A stretch of 64,000 nt of DNA from Bacillus methanolicus (GCF_028888695.1 NZ_PNFF01000001.1:2241501-2305500); one strand, 5' to 3'; shown: positions 10,478 through 20,107, counted from the first letter of the stretch. Made by a program: numbers and translations. The notes: a model not told the origin generated them from the sequence alone.

Positions 10478-10690
10478 AAACTTCCGTCAGTGGGGGTTAT
10501 TCGAAGTACAGGATGTACGAGTGCCGACAAAGACATAAGGACGTGGCGCTTTAAGTAGGCGTTCATCCCCCACTGATGGTTAGTTGAACCAATCGGGCTT
10601 TTACGGGCGGTTATCCCCCACCTAGCTTCTTCGATTCCTCTATAGCTTAAAGTGGGGGGCTTACTGCCCGTTAATGCGGGATAAAACATT
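10478..10690 (-). mobile_element. Solo IS200/IS605-like end with omega-RNA-like folds (no transposase)
   Basis: About 210 bases of strongly folded, non-coding DNA between the tyrS leader and the PBP gene. Read on the minus strand it begins after TTTAT with CCCGCATTAACGGGCAG. It then forms a CCCCCAC...GTGGGGG hairpin, and a second CCCCCACTGATGG / CCGTCAGTGGGGG pair encloses smaller hairpins (such as GTACATCCTGTAC) before ending near TTTCAC. Both the layout and the sequence feel recall the right end / guide-RNA scaffold of TnpB-type IS200/IS605 elements in Bacillus and Geobacillus. No TnpA or TnpB gene is present. An 80-codon reading frame through it is probably an artefact of the repeat. Confidence 0.6.
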
Positions 10691-10775
10691 CTTATCATAC
10701 TTCCCATGTAATTGTCAATCTCATACAGGAAATTTCAGAAAAATGTTGAAGCTTGTCATCTTAGAAACTTTGATA

Positions 10776-10784
10776 TGCTATAAT
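10776..10784 (+). promoter_or_regulatory. Extended -10 promoter of the PBP gene
   Basis: TGCTATAAT is an extended -10 element with a perfect TATAAT at 10779-10784. No good -35 is present at 16-18 bases. Start would be near 10791, about 20 bases before the PBP ATG. Confidence 0.6.
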
Positions 10785-10811
10785 GTATGTGATTTTAGGG
10801 GGACTGATCAA

Positions 10812-13694
10812 ATGAATGATAAGCAAATTTGGAAGGAACGATTTAGATCGTGGCTTAGTCTTCTTTCAAATAAAAGAACGATTAAAGGAGCACGAATCAC
10901 TTATCAGGTTGCATGGAATTTATTTCTTATTTTTTTAATTGTGATTGTGCTTGGAAGTGCATTTGCCGGCGGAGTCGGTGCCGGCTATTTCGCTTCTCTA
11001 GTAAAGGATGAGCCTATCCGCTCTTACGAGAACTTGAAAAAGGATATATATAGCTACGAAGAAACTTCGGAGCTTTATTTTGCCAATAATGTCTATTTAG
11101 GCAAGCTGCGGAGTGACATTGATCGTGAAGAAGCAAAGCTTGACGAGGTTTCCGAACATTTAATTAATGCGATCATAGCAACCGAAGACGAATACTTCTA
11201 CGAACATGACGGCGTTGTTCCGAAAGCAATCATTCGCGCAATTTTGCAGGAAGTGACCAATTCACCAACGCAAACAGGCGGAAGCACACTGACGCAGCAG
11301 TTAATAAAAAACCAAATTTTAACAAATGAAATTTCGTTTGAACGGAAAGCAAAAGAAATATTATTGGCGCTCCGGTTGGAGAAATTTTTCGATAAAAAGG
11401 AAATTTTGGAAGCGTATTTAAATGTTGCAACGTTTGGCCGCAATTCTTCGGGAAGAAATATTGCCGGCGTCCAAGCAGCAGCCAAAGGTATTTTTGGTAT
11501 TAATGCAAAGGATTTAAACCTGCCCCAGGCTGCTTTTATAGCAGGACTTCCCCAGAGCCCGTTTGCATACACCCCTTTCACGAATAAGGGGGAAATAAAA
11601 GAAAACCTTGAACCGGGCTTAACAAGGATGAAAACGGTTTTAAAAAGGATGTATGATAGCGGGAAAATCAATCAGAAGCAATACGAAGAAGCCCTTGCCT
11701 ATGATATTACGAAAGATTTTGCTCCATACATTCCAAGCCCTCAGGAAAAATACCCGTGGCTGACGATTGAAATTGAAAAGCGGTCCGTAGAAATTTTGGC
11801 AAAGATTTTAGCGAAAAAAGACGGATATGAAGAAAAGGATCTTGAATCTGATCAAAAATTGCGGGAAGAATATATGGCGATTGCCGACCGGGATCTTCGC
11901 CAAAACGGATACGAGATTCATACGACAATCGATAAGAAAATCTATGACGCAATGCAAACAGTAAAAGATCATTATCCTTATTACGGCCCTGATAAACCTC
12001 AAGAAATAACCGATCCTGCAACTGAGGAAAAAAAGACGATCATGGAGCCTGTAGAAGTCGGAGCCATTCTAATTGAAAACAAAACAGGCAAAATTATCAG
12101 TTTTGTCGGCGGCCGAGATTATAAGCGGGAACAGTTAAACCATGCAACAAGTGCTGTCCGTCAAAATGGATCTACAATGAAGCCCCTTCTCGTTTATGCA
12201 CCGGCTTTTGAACTTGGAAAAGCTGCTCCAGGTACGATTTTGCCTGACGTTCCTTTATATCTTGCTCCAGGATTGAACCGGCCTTGGCCAATGAACTACG
12301 ATCTCCGCTACAGCGGCTTAGTATCAGCAAGGCACGCTCTGGCAAAATCATATAATGTTCCTGCTGTTAAATTGTACAAAGATATTATCGGGCATAGACC
12401 TGCTGATTATTTAAAAAAGATGGGCTTTACATCGTTAATTGAAAAGGATTATACAAACCTGGCAACTGCAATCGGTTCATTGGAAAACGGGGTAACGGTT
12501 GAAGAAAATACAAATGCTTTTGCAACATTTGCAAATGGCGGAAAATTCATCGATGCCTATTTGATTGATAAAATTGTTGATAAAAACGGAAATGTCATTT
12601 ACCAGCATGAAGTGAAACCGGTAGAAGTTTTCAGCCCGCAAACCGCTTATTTAACACTTGATATGATGAGAGACGTCATTACAAGCGGTACTGCAGCTTC
12701 CTTAAACAGCAGATTAAAATTCAGGTCCGATTGGGCAGGAAAGACTGGAACAGGGCACGAATACCATGATGCTTGGTTTGTCGCAACCAATCCAAACGTA
12801 ACTTTTGGAATTTGGACCGGTTATGATACGCCGAAATCATTAAAAAGCGGCGGTTTAAGCTACAGCTTAAGGAACTTATATTTATGGGCCGATTTAATAA
12901 ATGCTGCTTATGATATAAATCCTAAGCTTGTGAACCCGGATGAACAATTCAAGATGCCGGGCGGTATTGTAAGACGGTCCTTCTGTGCAACATCCGGTTT
13001 ATCGCCTTCCGATGCTTGTGTTAGAGCAGGCCTCGTGGAAACAGATTTATTTAATGCCAAATATGTGCCGACAAAAGTTGATGATAGTTTAATAGAAGGC
13101 AAATTTGTCCGTGTAGGCGATAAAAAATATTTAGCTTTGGATTCAACTCCTGCCGAATTTGCTGAATCAGGATTAATCCTGAATCCTGATTACATTGAGA
13201 AAATATTCGGTATAAAGGCTGATCCACAACAGCTTATTCCAAATAAAGACCGTTGGTCAAAAATTTTAGTTCCTCAAGATAGGCTTGCAGATAACGGACG
13301 GAAACCTGGAGCCTTAAATATAAAAAATTCAGGCAACACGATTGTATGGTCAAAACATCAGGATTATGATGTCATCGGCTACCGTGTCTATAAAAATGGG
13401 GCAAAAATTGCAAGCATAAAAGCCGGCTCTTCTTTATCCTTTAACGCAGCTGTTGGCAGTTATTATGTGACAGCAGTTGATATAGCCGGAAATGAATCTC
13501 CTCCTTCCAACATCATTGAAATCGGAAAAAAACCTGAAGCAAGTCCTGAAGTTCCCGCTGAAGGGAAAGATCCCGGTAAAGGAGATGGCGGTTCTACCGG
13601 CGGAAATGGCCAAACCCCACCTGGAAATAGAAACGGCGGCAGTACAGGTGAAGCCCCTTCAAGTGAAAACGTGAATATCGGAACAGGTCAATAG
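10812..13694 (+). CDS. Class A penicillin-binding protein (PBP1A family) with Fn3-like tail
   Basis: 960 residues; bifunctional peptidoglycan synthase. A short cytoplasmic basic N-terminus is followed by a membrane helix at about 36-62. The GT51 glycosyltransferase has catalytic Glu125 (ATEDEYFYEHDG), GGSTLTQQLIKN (156-167) and RKAKEILLALRLE (178-190). The transpeptidase has S454-T-M-K457, SYN 513-515 and KTG 644-646. An Fn3-like domain (about 830-905) precedes a Gly/Pro/Ser-rich tail with no clear motif, facing the wall. ATG at 10812 has AGGGGG 9 bases before it; reading further upstream runs into the promoter. It sits between tyrS and acsA. It could be named after pbpG/pbpF-type enzymes, but I cannot tell which. 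Confidence 0.92.
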   Translation: MNDKQIWKERFRSWLSLLSNKRTIKGARITYQVAWNLFLIFLIVIVLGSAFAGGVGAGYFASLVKDEPIRSYENLKKDIYSYEETSELYFANNVYLGKLRSDIDREEAKLDEVSEHLINAIIATEDEYFYEHDGVVPKAIIRAILQEVTNSPTQTGGSTLTQQLIKNQILTNEISFERKAKEILLALRLEKFFDKKEILEAYLNVATFGRNSSGRNIAGVQAAAKGIFGINAKDLNLPQAAFIAGLPQSPFAYTPFTNKGEIKENLEPGLTRMKTVLKRMYDSGKINQKQYEEALAYDITKDFAPYIPSPQEKYPWLTIEIEKRSVEILAKILAKKDGYEEKDLESDQKLREEYMAIADRDLRQNGYEIHTTIDKKIYDAMQTVKDHYPYYGPDKPQEITDPATEEKKTIMEPVEVGAILIENKTGKIISFVGGRDYKREQLNHATSAVRQNGSTMKPLLVYAPAFELGKAAPGTILPDVPLYLAPGLNRPWPMNYDLRYSGLVSARHALAKSYNVPAVKLYKDIIGHRPADYLKKMGFTSLIEKDYTNLATAIGSLENGVTVEENTNAFATFANGGKFIDAYLIDKIVDKNGNVIYQHEVKPVEVFSPQTAYLTLDMMRDVITSGTAASLNSRLKFRSDWAGKTGTGHEYHDAWFVATNPNVTFGIWTGYDTPKSLKSGGLSYSLRNLYLWADLINAAYDINPKLVNPDEQFKMPGGIVRRSFCATSGLSPSDACVRAGLVETDLFNAKYVPTKVDDSLIEGKFVRVGDKKYLALDSTPAEFAESGLILNPDYIEKIFGIKADPQQLIPNKDRWSKILVPQDRLADNGRKPGALNIKNSGNTIVWSKHQDYDVIGYRVYKNGAKIASIKAGSSLSFNAAVGSYYVTAVDIAGNESPPSNIIEIGKKPEASPEVPAEGKDPGKGDGGSTGGNGQTPPGNRNGGSTGEAPSSENVNIGTGQ

Positions 13695-13700
13695 CATACA

Positions 13701-13738
13701 AAAAGCTGAACCGTTGATTACAGCGGTTCAGCTTTTTT
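13701..13738. terminator. Terminator between PBP and acsA
   Basis: AAAAGCTGAACCG / CGGTTCAGCTTTTTT stem with a 9-base loop. The A run on one side and T run on the other make it suitable for both convergent genes. Confidence 0.88.
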
Positions 13739-13746
13739 ACATTTAA

Positions 13747-15465
13747 TTAATCTTCCATCGTTGATAAATCTCCTGTTGGCAAGTTAAGCTCCCATGCTTT
13801 GAGGACACGGCGCATGATTTTTCCGCTTCGGGTCTTTGGAAGTTTATCGCGGAATTCAATTTCTCTTGGAGAAGCGTGTGCAGCCAGACCAGTTTTAACA
13901 AATTGGCGGATATCCTCTTTCAGCTCTTCGGTTGCTTCATACCCATCCCGCAAGGCAACGAACGCCTTTATAATTTCACCGCGAACAGGATCCGGTATGC
14001 CGATTACCCCTGCTTCGGCAATAGCCGGATGTTCAACAAGCTTGCTTTCCACTTCGAATGGGCCAACACGTTCACCGGATGTCATAATGACATCATCGAC
14101 ACGGCCTTGGAACCAGAAATAGCCGTCTTCATCCATATAAGCAGAGTCACCGGAAATATACCAGTCTCCCGGTAAAAAGTAAGATTCATATTTTTGCGGA
14201 TTATTCCAGATGGCATACATCATGGAAGGCCAGCCTTTTTTAATTGCCAGATTTCCCATCCGGTACGGAGGCAATTCATTGCCTTGATCATCAACAATCG
14301 CAGCTTTAACGCCAGGAATTGGTTTCCCCATCGATCCCGGCTTTATCTCCATGCATGGATAATTACAAATCAGATGCGCACCGGTTTCTGTCATCCACCA
14401 TGTATCATGAATACGAAGATTAAATACTTTCATCCCCCATCTTATTACTTCAGGATTAAGAGGCTCGCCAACGCTCAAAATGTGGCGGAGACTGCTCAAA
14501 TCGAACTTCTTAACGATTTCATCGCCGGCACCCATCAACATTCTAAATGCAGTCGGTGCACTGTACCAGACAGTCACTCCAAATTCTTCAATCATTTTAT
14601 ACCACGTTTCAGGGTTAAAGCGGCCGCCGATAACCACATTTGATGCGCCTGTAAGCCAAGGGCCGAATATACCGTATGAAGTTCCCGTTACCCAGCCAGG
14701 ATCAGCAGTACACCAATAAGTATCCTCCTCTTTTAAATCAAGAACCCACTTTGCAGTTTGATATTGTTGAAGCATTGCATTATGGACATGCAACACGCCT
14801 TTTGGCTTCCCGGTTGAACCTGAAGTATAGTGGAGAATCAGCCCGTCTGTCCGGTCGACCCATTCAATATCCAATTGTTTGCTTGCTTCGGCAAGCCTTT
14901 TATTAAAATCAATATATGGCCCCTGCTCTTCAATGTTATTGCCGACAAGGAAAATAGTTTTTAGTTCTGGAAGTTCATTCACAGGAACTCTTCCAAGAAG
15001 TTCAGGAGTTGTCACAAGAACTTTTGCTCCGCTGTCTTCCAGGCGGTCGCGGACTGCACCTTCCATGAAAGCTTCAAAAAGCGGTCCGACGATAGCTCCA
15101 ATTTTAATAGCGCCAAGGAGTGCAAAATAGAGTTCAGGAGAACGAGGCATAAAAATAAACACCCTGTCGCCTTTTTCAACATCGCCATAAGTTTTAAGGA
15201 TGTTGCCTGCTTTATTTGAGTATTCTTTCATTTCTTTAAACGTATATTTCTCATTGCGGGAACCGTCCCGGTAATAAAGAGCAATCTTATTTTTTCTAAA
15301 AGATTCTGCATGGCGGTCTATCGCTTCATAAGCCATATTCACCCGACCGGTTTCATACCATGTAAAGTGTTTCTCAGTTTCCTTCCAATCAAACCGCTCA
15401 TACATTTCTTCATAATTTTCTAAATTATGGGTCCCCTTTATCACTGGCAGCGTTTCGACTTTCAT
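13747..15465 (-). CDS. acsA: Acetyl-CoA synthetase (AMP-forming)
   Basis: 572 residues, identical in length to B. subtilis AcsA. Makes acetyl-CoA from acetate, ATP and CoA. AMP-binding core HYTSGSTGKPKGV near residue 213, WWMTETG near 350, ISGDSAYMDEDGYFWFQGR near 443. The C-terminal PKTRSGKIMRR places the regulatory lysine at exactly 549, the residue acetylated by AcuA in B. subtilis. SD AAAAAGGGGG precedes the ATG. Transcribed divergently from acuABC, which encode its acetylase and deacetylase. Confidence 0.97.
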   Translation of the reverse strand: MKVETLPVIKGTHNLENYEEMYERFDWKETEKHFTWYETGRVNMAYEAIDRHAESFRKNKIALYYRDGSRNEKYTFKEMKEYSNKAGNILKTYGDVEKGDRVFIFMPRSPELYFALLGAIKIGAIVGPLFEAFMEGAVRDRLEDSGAKVLVTTPELLGRVPVNELPELKTIFLVGNNIEEQGPYIDFNKRLAEASKQLDIEWVDRTDGLILHYTSGSTGKPKGVLHVHNAMLQQYQTAKWVLDLKEEDTYWCTADPGWVTGTSYGIFGPWLTGASNVVIGGRFNPETWYKMIEEFGVTVWYSAPTAFRMLMGAGDEIVKKFDLSSLRHILSVGEPLNPEVIRWGMKVFNLRIHDTWWMTETGAHLICNYPCMEIKPGSMGKPIPGVKAAIVDDQGNELPPYRMGNLAIKKGWPSMMYAIWNNPQKYESYFLPGDWYISGDSAYMDEDGYFWFQGRVDDVIMTSGERVGPFEVESKLVEHPAIAEAGVIGIPDPVRGEIIKAFVALRDGYEATEELKEDIRQFVKTGLAAHASPREIEFRDKLPKTRSGKIMRRVLKAWELNLPTGDLSTMED

Positions 15466-15533
15466 GCCGTATCCCCCTTTTTCATAAATTTGTCCTTATT
15501 ATATTACAAATTCCTAATTTTTAAAATATTCTT

Positions 15534-15562
15534 TGTATAATAATTAAATTATACTCTATCAA
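15534..15562 (-). promoter_or_regulatory. Probable sigma-A promoter of acsA
   Basis: On the minus strand, TTGATA (15557-15562), a 17-base spacer, and TATACA (15534-15539), giving a leader of about 60 bases before acsA. Confidence 0.5.
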
Positions 15563-15601
15563 TGATTATTGCTGATATTTTAACAAATTAAAGAATATTA
15601 A

Positions 15602-15616
15602 TTGAAAACGCTTTAA
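15602..15616. promoter_or_regulatory. cre-like CcpA site between acsA and acuA
   Basis: TGAAAACGCTTTAA matches the cre consensus at 13 of 14 positions. It lies 17-30 bases upstream of a TATAAT (15633-15638) that could serve acuA, a position suited to repression. B. subtilis acsA and acuABC are known CcpA targets. Confidence 0.65.
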
Positions 15617-15677
15617 TATAAGAGTTTTTATGTATAATATTATTAACCATTATTTGTTTTTTCGGGTGGGTGACTTA

Positions 15678-16310
15678 ATGAAACATAAAAAAACTTATAA
15701 CGCTTTGGAACTGAAAACTCCTCATGGCGACTTAATCATAGAGGGCCCAATTACTCCTGAAAAACTGGCGGACTATGAATTTCATAAAGACCTTGTTGCT
15801 TTTCGGCCACCTCAACAGCAGCATAAAGCTTTAATAGAAATTGCCGGACTGCCCGAAGGAAGAATTATTATTGCAAGGCACAGGCAAACAATTGTCGGAT
15901 ATGTAACCTATTTATACCCCGACCCGTTAGAAAGATGGTCGGAAGGAAATTTGGACAATCTGATCGAGCTCGGAGCAATTGAGGTAATCCCAAAGTTCAG
16001 AGGATATTCTGTCGGAAAAAATCTTTTAAGAGTTTCTATGATGGATGATGCAATGGAAGATTATATTATTATAACAACTGAATATTATTGGCACTGGGAT
16101 TTAAAAGGAACAGGATTGAATGTCTGGGAATACAGAAAGGTCATGGAAAAAATGATGAATGCCGGCGGCCTGCAATATTATGCGACCGACGATCCTGAAA
16201 TTTGCTCCCATCCTGCAAATTGTTTAATGGCTAAAATCGGAAGCCGGGTGAATTTTGAATCCATTCAAAAATTTGACCGGCTGCGCTTTAAGAATCGATT
16301 TATTTATTAA
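15678..16310 (+). CDS. acuA: Acetyltransferase AcuA acting on AcsA
   Basis: 210 residues, the same length as B. subtilis AcuA. GNAT-fold N-acetyltransferase; the acetyl-CoA-binding segment is AIEVIPKFRGYSVGKNLL. In B. subtilis AcuA uses acetyl-CoA to acetylate AcsA on Lys549 and turn it off. ATG at 15678 has GGGTGGGTGA just upstream; the ATG at 15630 overlaps the promoter -10 region and is unlikely. First gene of acuABC. Confidence 0.95.
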   Translation: MKHKKTYNALELKTPHGDLIIEGPITPEKLADYEFHKDLVAFRPPQQQHKALIEIAGLPEGRIIIARHRQTIVGYVTYLYPDPLERWSEGNLDNLIELGAIEVIPKFRGYSVGKNLLRVSMMDDAMEDYIIITTEYYWHWDLKGTGLNVWEYRKVMEKMMNAGGLQYYATDDPEICSHPANCLMAKIGSRVNFESIQKFDRLRFKNRFIY

Positions 16311-16312
16311 AG

Positions 16313-16430
16313 AAAAGCGGAAGCGGCTCGCTCAGCCCCGACAAGCATAAGACGAATCACTCAGGAGGTTATTAAACCTCCGGAGTGATTTGGCTTATGA
16401 CCTCGAGGGGCTTGCCGCTGCAGCTGGACA
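16313..16430. repeat. Hairpin-forming MITE-like repeat inside acuABC
   Basis: A nested inverted repeat: AGCGG/CCGCT, CAGCCCC/GGGGCT, CATAAG/CTTATG, AATCACTC/GAGTGATT and GGAGGTT/AACCTCC around an ATTAA loop. The sequence type (AGCGG...CAGCCCCGACAAGCATAAGAC...GGGGCT) is one I recall as scattered through many Bacillaceae intergenic regions. It fills the acuA-acuB gap without coding capacity and leaves the acuB SD intact. Confidence 0.75.
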
Positions 16431-16453
16431 ATAAAAGATGGAGGTGATATTAG

Positions 16454-17101
16454 ATGCTAGTTGAAGAAATTATGAAAACAAATGTGGTAACATTATTTCC
16501 TGATAACACAATTGCGGATGCTATTTCGCTTATGCGTGAAAAGAAAATCCGTCATCTTCCCATCGTTAATCAGCAAAATCAATTAGTCGGTTTAGTTACT
16601 GATAGGGATATTAAAGAAGCTGCTCCATCAATATTGGAAGAAGCAGAGCGGAAAGATATAATGGAAAAACCATTGGAAAGTATCATGAAAACAGATATCA
16701 TCACCGGTCATCCTCTCGATTTCGTTGAAGAAGTCGCTGCCCTGTTTTATGAACATAAAATCGGATGCCTGCCCATAATGAAAGACAACAGGCTTGTAGG
16801 TATTATTACGGAAACAGATCTGTTTCACACTCTTGTGGAATTAACAGGGGCCCATCAGCCTGGCTCGCTAATCGAAGTAAAGGTTCCAAACAAAGAAGGG
16901 ATGCTTTGGAAAATTGCCAATGTCATACACAGCCATAACACTAACATCCAGAGCGTTCTTGTTTATCCTGATAAAAAAGAAGAAGGATACAAAATTTTGG
17001 TTATAAGGGTGCAAACAATGAATCCTATCAATATCATTAACGATCTCAAAAAAGAAGGCCTCCGGGTATTATGGCCTAACTTTCCGGGGATCAAATCATG
17101 A
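16454..17101 (+). CDS. acuB: CBS-ACT domain protein AcuB
   Basis: 215 residues (B. subtilis AcuB is 214). Two CBS domains: residues about 1-60 ([31 protein letters not shown]) and 75-130 ([24 protein letters not shown]). A C-terminal ACT domain follows (about 138-212, [19 protein letters not shown]). CBS pairs bind adenine nucleotides and ACT domains bind small ligands, so it is likely a regulatory sensor of the acu system; its exact job is unknown. Strong SD GGAGGTGAT. Its stop overlaps the acuC start (ATGA). Confidence 0.94.
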   Translation: MLVEEIMKTNVVTLFPDNTIADAISLMREKKIRHLPIVNQQNQLVGLVTDRDIKEAAPSILEEAERKDIMEKPLESIMKTDIITGHPLDFVEEVAALFYEHKIGCLPIMKDNRLVGIITETDLFHTLVELTGAHQPGSLIEVKVPNKEGMLWKIANVIHSHNTNIQSVLVYPDKKEEGYKILVIRVQTMNPINIINDLKKEGLRVLWPNFPGIKS

Positions 17102-18279
17102 GAGACAATGCGGTCTTTGTATATTCTGAAGACTTGCTGAACTATAAATTCAGCAATCATCACCCTTTTAATCAATTTCGCTTAAAACTGACATTGGATT
17201 TATTAATAAAACTCAATGCAATAGATGAAAAACAGATCGTCCGTCCCCGTTCTGCAACCGAAGAAGAACTTCACTTGTTCCACTCCCCCGAATATGTCGA
17301 CGCTGTGAAAAAAGCAGGGAAGGGGCTGCTTGATAAAAATATCGCTGAGAACTACGGGCTTGGCACTGAAGATACTCCAATCTTCCCAAATATGCATGAA
17401 GCAAGCTCCTTGCTTGTAGGAGGAACGTTAACTGCAGTCGACTACGTTATGGAAGGAAAAGCAACACATGCACTCCATCTTGGCGGCGGCCTCCATCATG
17501 GATTCAGGGGAAAAGCTTCGGGATTCTGTATTTATAATGATAGTTCTGTTGCGATTAAATATTTGCAGAAAAAATATGATGCACGGGTTCTCTATATTGA
17601 TACAGATGCCCACCACGGGGATGGTGTGCAATGGTCATTTTACGATGACCCAACAGTCTGTACATTGTCAATACATGAAACAGGGCGTTATCTCTTTCCA
17701 GGAACAGGAAATGTAAATGAAAGGGGGCAGGGAAAAGGATACGGGTACTCTTTTAACATTCCGGTGGACGCATTTACAGAAGACGAATCATGGCTCTATG
17801 CTTATACAAATGCTGTCCGTGAAGTTGCAGATTTTTTTAAACCTGATGTACTTCTGACGCAAAATGGGGCAGACTCGCATTATTATGATCCGCTTACACA
17901 TTTATCAGCTACGGTAAAAATTTTTCGGGAAATTCCGAAACTGGCACATGAAATTGCCCATCAATATTGTAACGGCCGATGGATCGCCGTAGGTGGCGGA
18001 GGCTATGATATTTGGCGAGTTGTTCCAAGAGCCTGGGCATTGATCTGGTTAGAAATGACAGAAAACTCCAATTGTTACGGCAGTTTGCCTGAGGATTGGA
18101 TAAAAGCATGGCAGGAAAAAGCGCCGGTCGCTTTACCGTCCGAATGGGATGACCCTGAAAATCTGTATCCTCCCATCCCCCGTAAGCCAGAAATTACAGA
18201 AAAAAATGCTCAAACGCTTGAAAATGCGCTTTATCCTATCCGCAACCGAAAAAAATCCGAGACAAAAAATGAATCATAG
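17098..18279 (+). CDS. acuC: Deacetylase AcuC, histone-deacetylase family
   Basis: 393 residues. Class I/II HDAC fold with HH at 133-134 (GGGLHHGF) and the zinc site D170/H172 in [12 protein letters not shown] third Asp is in [14 protein letters not shown], and a catalytic-loop [15 protein letters not shown] follows. Removes the acetyl group that AcuA puts on AcsA, restoring acetate activation. Four-base ATGA overlap with acuB implies translational coupling. The charged C-terminal tail ([12 protein letters not shown]) is slightly longer than in B. subtilis. Confidence 0.95.
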   Translation: MRDNAVFVYSEDLLNYKFSNHHPFNQFRLKLTLDLLIKLNAIDEKQIVRPRSATEEELHLFHSPEYVDAVKKAGKGLLDKNIAENYGLGTEDTPIFPNMHEASSLLVGGTLTAVDYVMEGKATHALHLGGGLHHGFRGKASGFCIYNDSSVAIKYLQKKYDARVLYIDTDAHHGDGVQWSFYDDPTVCTLSIHETGRYLFPGTGNVNERGQGKGYGYSFNIPVDAFTEDESWLYAYTNAVREVADFFKPDVLLTQNGADSHYYDPLTHLSATVKIFREIPKLAHEIAHQYCNGRWIAVGGGGYDIWRVVPRAWALIWLEMTENSNCYGSLPEDWIKAWQEKAPVALPSEWDDPENLYPPIPRKPEITEKNAQTLENALYPIRNRKKSETKNES

Positions 18280-18281
18280 TA

Positions 18282-18324
18282 AACAAATAACGACGGGGCA
18301 ATTCATGCTCCGCCGTTATTTGTG
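18282..18324. terminator. Terminator between acuC and ccpA
   Basis: AAATAACG-A-CGG / CCG-C-CGTTATTT stem with a 13-base loop between convergent genes. The T run is short, so efficiency is uncertain. Confidence 0.6.
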
Positions 18325-18375
18325 AAGTCAGCCTGATCATATTTCGGATCAGTAATTATTTTAGTGATGCTTTTT

Positions 18376-19374
18376 TTATTTTGTTGAGTTCCGGAATTCA
18401 ATTCGATGCGGCAGTATGACAATTTGCTCTGATACCTCTTCTTTATTCATCAGCTTTGTTAAAAGCCGCATTGCAACCGCTCCAATATCATACAATGGCT
18501 GGACAATTGTTGTAAGCTGAGGCCTTACCATTAATGTTAATCTCGTATTATCAGAACTGACCACTTCGAAATCATCGGGGATTTTATAGCCTTTATCCTC
18601 GGCTCCGTGAATAACTCCAAGTGCCATTTCATCGGAACCGACAAAAATTGCAGTCGGTTTTGAATCCATTTCAAGCAATTTTTCTATCGCTTCAATGCCC
18701 GAATCATAAGTGTAATCGCCCTCAATAATAAATTCTTCACGATATGGGATTCCGGAATTTTCAAGTGCCCGTTTGTATCCTGCAAGCTTTTTCTCCTTAT
18801 TGATTGGCTCATGAAGAGGACCGATGACAAAAGCAATCTCCTTATGGCCTTTTTCAATAAAAGATTGAACAACATCATAAACTGCTTGATCGTAATCAAT
18901 ATTTACTGATGGAATTTTTTCCGTTTCTTCAATTGAACCTGCCAATACAATTGGTACAGGGGATTTTTCAAACTCTTCGACATGCTCGGAAGTGATATTT
19001 CCACTCATAAAGACAATTCCATCCACCTGTTTTCCAAGCATCGTATTAAGCAAATGCAATTCCTTTTCTTTGTTTTGGTCAGAGTTGCTCAAAATAATAT
19101 TGTATTTATACATGGTGGCAATATCTTCGATACCTCTTGTAAGCTCAGCAAAAAATGTGCTTGAAATATCCGGGATGATTACACCGACAGTTGTCGTCTT
19201 TTTACTGGCCAATCCCCTTGCCACAGCATTTGGACGATAGCCGAGCCGTTCAATGACTTCCATGACTTTCTTTCTTGTGGCAGGTTTAACATTCGGGTTC
19301 CCGTTAACGACCCGTGAAACTGTTGCCATTGATACATTTGCTTCTCTTGCAACATCGTATATTGTTACATTCAT
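18376..19374 (-). CDS. ccpA: Catabolite control protein A
   Basis: 332-residue LacI/GalR-family regulator. The helix-turn-helix [20 protein letters not shown] is at residues 3-22, the hinge helix [12 protein letters not shown] is near 50-61, and the periplasmic-binding-protein-like core shows the CcpA hallmark DNTRL and LMVRPQL. With HPr-Ser-P it binds cre sites; two cre-like sites are present in this window (7165 and 15602). ATG at 19374 has AAGGAG 8 bases upstream; the GTG at 19383 lies inside the SD region. Here ccpA directly follows acuC, convergent. Confidence 0.97.
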   Translation of the reverse strand: MNVTIYDVAREANVSMATVSRVVNGNPNVKPATRKKVMEVIERLGYRPNAVARGLASKKTTTVGVIIPDISSTFFAELTRGIEDIATMYKYNIILSNSDQNKEKELHLLNTMLGKQVDGIVFMSGNITSEHVEEFEKSPVPIVLAGSIEETEKIPSVNIDYDQAVYDVVQSFIEKGHKEIAFVIGPLHEPINKEKKLAGYKRALENSGIPYREEFIIEGDYTYDSGIEAIEKLLEMDSKPTAIFVGSDEMALGVIHGAEDKGYKIPDDFEVVSSDNTRLTLMVRPQLTTIVQPLYDIGAVAMRLLTKLMNKEEVSEQIVILPHRIEFRNSTK

Positions 19375-19590
19375 GAAACCCACTCCTTCATTTGATCCAC
19401 ACGCATCTTTTTTCTTTATTTTACTGCAATCATAGAGTAATAAACATATTTCTCTAAGATTGTGATGCGCTAAACAAGTCTAATTATGTATTCTAATCAT
19501 ACGACAGTCAGGAAAATGCCGCAATCACAAGCCGATAATTTTAACAACAATGTTACAAAAATGTGAAAAAATTTCGATAAAAAACAAAAA

Positions 19591-19693
19591 AAGCTGACCT
19601 AAAATTAAGGGCCAGGCGCCCTAGTTGCTAAATATTGAAAACATAATCAAGGTTTCTACAATATTTAGCAACTGAAGACGGGAGCCGGACACT
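19591..19693. repeat. Palindromic intergenic repeat split by the IS3 element (left part)
   Basis: Contains a perfect 14-bp inverted repeat GTTGCTAAATATTG / CAATATTTAGCAAC (19623-19671) with a 21-base loop, outside which lie GGGCCAGGCGCCC and GGGAGCCGGACAC. The outer arm AAGCTGACCTAAAA pairs with TTTTGGGTCAGCC at 21019-21031 on the far side of the IS, so the original element was one palindrome of about 120 bases. No coding capacity. Confidence 0.65.
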
Positions 19694-19787
19694 TGATATA
19701 GTACCTCTAAAGTAGACACAGAAAAAAACATGACCCTAAAATGGGAGTGTTAGAATCACATTATGTCTACTTTGGAGGTATTTTTTA

Positions 19788-20107
19788 TGGAACCAAAATT
19801 TCGTAATCAGTGTTTTACCTATTCCTTTGAATTAAAAATGCAAGCAATTCAACTATATTATTCTGGATATTCACGTACAGAAATTGCAGAAATGTTGAAA
19901 GTGAAGAATAAAAGATTGATTAATGAATGGGTGAATAAGTACGAAAGATTGGGGGAGGAGGGATTAAGAGATAAGCGCGGAGCCAAAAAAGGAATGGGCA
20001 AAGGTCGACCACGTAAAACTTCTCTCACATTAGAAGAGGAAAATCAATTATTAAAAGCCGAGAATTTATACTTAAAAAAGCTCTTAGAACAGAAAAGGGG
20101 GTGTTAA
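19788..20107 (+). CDS. IS3-family transposase OrfA
   Basis: 106 residues. Helix-turn-helix protein: FELKMQAIQLYYSGYSRTEIAEML near the start, then INEWVNKYERLGEEGLRDKRG and a C-terminal leucine-rich helix (ENQLLKAENLYLKKLLEQ) typical of OrfA multimerisation. ATG at 19788 follows TTTGGAGGTATTTTTT. It overlaps orfB by seven bases; the A4G5 run at 20093-20101 is a plausible -1 slippage site for an OrfAB fusion. Confidence 0.92.

Noticed and set aside
10465-10707. An 80-codon minus-strand gene
   Set aside because: It runs through the hairpins of the IS200/IS605-like element, has no SD, and similar frames appear wherever this repeat type occurs.
14194-14643. A 149-codon frame antisense to acsA
   Set aside because: Shadow of a highly conserved gene; composition is unlike a protein and there is no ribosome-binding site.
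19763-19787. Longer N-terminus for IS3 OrfA
   Set aside because: It would start before the SD (GGAGGT) that serves the ATG at 19788.
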